64,000 nucleotides of DNA, from assembly GCA_013141415.1 (NCBI GenBank), contig JABFQY010000006.1:107151-171150 (forward strand), given 5' to 3'. Made by a program: the position numbers and the translations under genes. Shown in pieces: positions 61,374-64,000 of this stretch (positions are counted from its first letter, which is position 1; the number at the start of each line of letters is the position of its first letter). This DNA comes from Kiritimatiellaceae bacterium. GTDB taxonomy: Bacteria > Verrucomicrobiota > Kiritimatiellia > Kiritimatiellales > Tichowtungiaceae. The notes below the pieces were generated by a model. It saw only the letters and a list, made by a program, of their open reading frames with translations. It searched no databases and was not told the DNA's origin.

Positions 61374-62297
61374 TCATTCCGGAATCGGAACCAGCAGTTT
61401 GGTGCCTGGTTTGATCGAGGAAGGATCGGTGATGTTATTCAGCTTCATGATTTCCTGCTGAGAGCTGCCGTACTGACGAGCGACATCGTCCAGCGTTTCG
61501 CCCGGATAAAGAACGTGTTCGTAAACCGGAGCGCTGGCCGCTTTAGCTACCGGAGCTGCTACGGCAGGAGCACTCGGAGAGGCAGACGAAACTGTACCGG
61601 TCGAAGCGGTGGCCGGAGCGGCATCCGCGAGCGGAGCCGGGGCCGGAAGCGGAGCGGCGGCAGACTTCTTCTCGACTGCAGGGTTCGCTGCTTTAGCAGG
61701 AATTGCTTTGGCAGGAGCCTTAACGGCGGCACCTTTCTTTGGAACAGTCAGCTTCTTGCCGACGGAGAGATTGTCGTTTTTAAGATCGTTTGCTGTCTTA
61801 AGTTCACTGACGGTCAGGCCGCAACGCTTGGCGATGCTCGCAAGTGTATCGCCCTTCTGAACCGTGTAAGAAGAACCTTGCTTGATTGCGCCGGGAATCG
61901 GACGACTGGAGACTGGAGCCGTATGTTTGGCCGGTGCACCGGAAATAGAAGAACCCGACGTTCCGGGAATGCGAAGTTCCTGTCCGACCTTCAACTGATT
62001 GGGATTGGCGATATTGTTACACTCAGCCAGTTTTTTCCAGGATACGCCGTACGAGGAAGCGATGGACGAAAGCGTTTCGCCTTTCAGTACGCTATGAACC
62101 TTTTCGGCGGAGGCGGGAGCGGCAACAACTGGAAGAAGTCCAGCATCAGTCACTTCGGGAGCGGCCGGAAGAACTACCGGTTGATCCTTTGGCGCACTGC
62201 TGGATTTAAACATTGCGCAACCCTGCATCAGAGAAAACCCGGCCAGTACTGCTATGTGCATGACCAGAACTTGAAACCCAACAACCTTCGACTTCAT
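61374..62297 (-). CDS. LysM-repeat lipoprotein
   Basis: The 307-residue product has a lipoprotein signal with LMQGC (Cys about 24) and three LysM modules: HSVLKGETLSSIASSYGVSW, YTVQKGDTLASIAKRCGLTV and HVLYPGETLDDVARQYGSSQ, each ending in a VGxxLxIP-like strand. Ala/Pro/Ser linkers join them. LysM modules bind peptidoglycan, so the protein probably tethers a membrane to the wall. It is between murD and ftsW. ATG 62297 is preceded by AGGAG. It could be a division or wall-remodelling accessory. Confidence 0.9.
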   Translation of the reverse strand: MKSKVVGFQVLVMHIAVLAGFSLMQGCAMFKSSSAPKDQPVVLPAAPEVTDAGLLPVVAAPASAEKVHSVLKGETLSSIASSYGVSWKKLAECNNIANPNQLKVGQELRIPGTSGSSISGAPAKHTAPVSSRPIPGAIKQGSSYTVQKGDTLASIAKRCGLTVSELKTANDLKNDNLSVGKKLTVPKKGAAVKAPAKAIPAKAANPAVEKKSAAAPLPAPAPLADAAPATASTGTVSSASPSAPAVAAPVAKAASAPVYEHVLYPGETLDDVARQYGSSQQEIMKLNNITDPSSIKPGTKLLVPIPE

Positions 62298-62329
62298 GAG
62301 AAACTCCTTCACTGCTAACCTTACCCGTT

Positions 62330-63601
62330 TCATACACTCGCATTTTTTTCGGTCAACCCGCGAACGGCGGCGGCGAAACAATCGCCGCGTTCGTTGAAAT
62401 CGCGGAACTGATCAAAACTGGTACACGCAGGTGAGAGAAGAACGGTTTCCCCGGGTCTCGCCTGCTTCTGTGCGGCTATCACCGCATTTTCTAACGTTCC
62501 ACAGGAAATACACCGAACCGCGTCTCCCCACGCAGCCTGCATCATACCCGATGCTTCCCCGATAAGATATAGATGCGAAACCCGCTGCGCCAGTAAATCT
62601 TTTGCCAAACTGAAATCAGTCTCTTTGACCCGCCCTCCGGCGATCAAATGCACCTTCCCTGTGCACATTTTGACCGCCGCGCACATGGCTGCAATGTTGG
62701 TGGCCTTGGAATCGTCCACATAGTTCACCCCGTTAATCTCCGCCACCAGTTCCGTCCGGTGCGGAAGCGGCTCAAAAACCCGTGCGCTGGCTTCTACCGC
62801 CGCCGGAGAAATGCCGCAAGAGGCACAGACAGCGGCCACCGCCGCGCCTGCCGCACCGAGGATTTCATTGGCAAACCGGGTTCCGTTCAGATTAATTTCG
62901 CCAACCTGCCCGTTTTGATAACGAAAATCCGCTGCCGACTCCGTGCCGAAGGTCTTCCAGATGCTGGCCCCTTTCTTCCTGATGCCTGAGGCCATCTCGC
63001 CGGGGATAACTGCGGTATCCGTCCCGGTCATATTTTCAAACAGACGAAGCTTGAGGTCGCGGTAGGTATCCATGCTTCCGTGGCGATCGAGGTGATTCGG
63101 CAGAACATTGAGCAACAGGCCGATCTCCGGACGAAATTCCTGCACCGTTTCGAGCTGAAATGAACTGACCTCTATCACCAGCCAGTTCGGAACTTCATGA
63201 AGCATCACCGCACCGCAGACAGGAAAACCGTAATTGCCGCACGGCACCGCCGTCTGACCGGCCTGAGCCAGAGATTCAACGATCCACTTCACAACCGTGC
63301 TCTTACCGTTGGAACCGGTCACCGCGATCACCGGACAGTGCCGGCGTGACCAGCCGAGTTCCAGTTCTGAAAGCAGAGGAATACCGTGTTCGATCAACTC
63401 TTTTATCCACGGATGATTCAGGGAGAAGCCGGGGCTGATAATGGCTACATCGGGATCGAAATGCAGACCCTTGAAACAGTAATCCGGTGTGATTTCCTGA
63501 CAAATGCTGGTGACCGTCGTACCTTCGGAACGAAGTAACGCCTCGGCGGCGCGGCCGCTCCGTCCGCACCCGACCACCAGAGCTTTCCCGTATTTATGCA
63601 T
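62330..63601 (-). CDS. murD: UDP-N-acetylmuramoylalanine-D-glutamate ligase
   Basis: The 423-residue Mur ligase adds D-glutamate to UDP-MurNAc-L-Ala. It has an N-terminal Rossmann-like segment KALVVGCGRSGRAAEALL, the ATP loop VIAVTGSNGKSTVVKW near residue 95, LPNHLDRHGSM, and in the C-terminal domain YVDDSKATN and LLSPACTSFDQFRDFNERG. It heads the murD, LysM, ftsW order. No good Shine-Dalgarno is visible before the ATG at 63601. Confidence 0.96.
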   Translation of the reverse strand: MHKYGKALVVGCGRSGRAAEALLRSEGTTVTSICQEITPDYCFKGLHFDPDVAIISPGFSLNHPWIKELIEHGIPLLSELELGWSRRHCPVIAVTGSNGKSTVVKWIVESLAQAGQTAVPCGNYGFPVCGAVMLHEVPNWLVIEVSSFQLETVQEFRPEIGLLLNVLPNHLDRHGSMDTYRDLKLRLFENMTGTDTAVIPGEMASGIRKKGASIWKTFGTESAADFRYQNGQVGEINLNGTRFANEILGAAGAAVAAVCASCGISPAAVEASARVFEPLPHRTELVAEINGVNYVDDSKATNIAAMCAAVKMCTGKVHLIAGGRVKETDFSLAKDLLAQRVSHLYLIGEASGMMQAAWGDAVRCISCGTLENAVIAAQKQARPGETVLLSPACTSFDQFRDFNERGDCFAAAVRGLTEKNASV

Positions 63602-64000
63602 GGCGCAGATATTAGAACTGCCGCGCCCGCTGTCTATCTAATACTTGCACCGTTTTTAAAAGGATGCCTATCCGGAATCTTTTAGCGGAACGACGGCCTC
63701 GCGGTCTTCGGCTGCGCCTCAGCAGTACCGCATCAGATTCTCAAGGTATGAATTGTCACTTTCCCGGACTGACCCCGTCGCCGGACTGACCCCGTCGCAG
63801 TCGCCTGACCCCGGCACCGTTCAAAACGCGCCGGGACGGCGCGTTCCACCTGATACGATGACGCCCGGTCGGAGACCGGGCCTTCTATGGAGTCTGTCAA
63901 CCGCTTCTGCTTATAATCCATTCCTTTCTCTGTTTCAAAAGACTGTCCGGCTGATTTAAAAGTGCGTTCATTTCGACTGAACGAACAACCTTCTATCCGT
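63602..64000. repeat. Intergenic repeats at the right edge
   Basis: No credible gene. A 17-base unit CCGGACTGACCCCGTCG occurs twice in tandem (63764-63780, 63781-63797). The reverse complement of 5467-5496 is at 63825-63854, and a hairpin CCCGGTC/GACCGGG with loop GGA is at 63864-63880. A 68-codon frame across them is only repeat sequence. Confidence 0.75.

Noticed and set aside
1..64000. tRNA, rRNA or replication-origin signals
   Set aside because: No cloverleaf-like segment, rRNA-like stretch, DnaA-box cluster or dnaA/gyrB neighbourhood was recognised by eye; a tRNA or rRNA model scan would confirm.

Overview
The window is a dense, GC-moderate bacterial chromosome segment of about 58 protein genes with no rRNA, tRNA or CRISPR locus that I can see. 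It carries envelope genes of a diderm (an LptF/LptG permease, an MlaEFD lipid-transport operon, a FadL porin, lipoproteins) beside cell-wall genes (murD, ftsW, LysM). It also has a GTP-dependent PEP carboxykinase, an EF-P/EpmA pair, archaeal-style TctA and several REP-type palindromes with a RAYT transposase. This combination fits the PVC superphylum, most likely Kiritimatiellota or a neighbouring Verrucomicrobiota lineage. That placement is inference; no marker gene long enough to prove it was compared.

Layout. 0-5.1 kb: lipopolysaccharide permease, zwf, cutA, cvfB-like and an ABC-F ATPase. 5.1-8.4 kb: an accessory patch with stacked palindromes, an integron-cassette-like lipoprotein gene, a broken HAD gene and an FAD oxidoreductase. 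8.5-16.1 kb: isochorismatase, DMT exporter, PEGA and TPR lipoproteins, manA, then pyrH-frr-coaC-coaB. 16.1-24.5 kb: a RAYT between its own palindromes, then a minus-strand run of GtrA, YdjM-like hydrolase, TctA-like permease, OB-fold protein, MlaD, MlaF, MlaE and a tryptophan-proline repeat protein. 24.5-30.4 kb: a GH65 disaccharide phosphorylase with beta-phosphoglucomutase, a DUF4143 ATPase and a truncated second copy of pgmB. 30.4-36.7 kb: glmM, a left-handed beta-helix protein, a 58-residue membrane protein, a TPR protein, citrate synthase and glmS, which together supply UDP-GlcNAc precursors. 36.9-38.7 kb: rpsN, rpmB, hemW. 38.7-42.6 kb: a single-chain type IIL restriction-modification enzyme with a BRO-N protein. 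42.7-44.9 kb: tlyA, epmA, efp. 44.9-53.9 kb: a signalling locus. 54-64 kb: pckG, MBL hydrolase, recD2, phosphoesterase, ftsW, LysM lipoprotein and murD.

Two things stand out. First, the RAYT appears to have seeded palindromes across the window, and three of them sit in frame inside conserved enzyme genes (coaB, epmA, hemW), much like the Rickettsia palindromic elements. One hairpin family keeps its CCCT loop while its stems change in a compensated way. Second, at 45-54 kb a ketoacyl-synthase-like gene that lacks the first catalytic histidine is translationally coupled to two histidine kinases and a Fis-type response regulator. It is divergent from a FadL-type porin plus a receiver-kinase, and three copies of a TGTNCA-N4-TGTACA dyad lie between them. 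I read this as a possible fatty-acyl-responsive signalling system; that function is a hypothesis.
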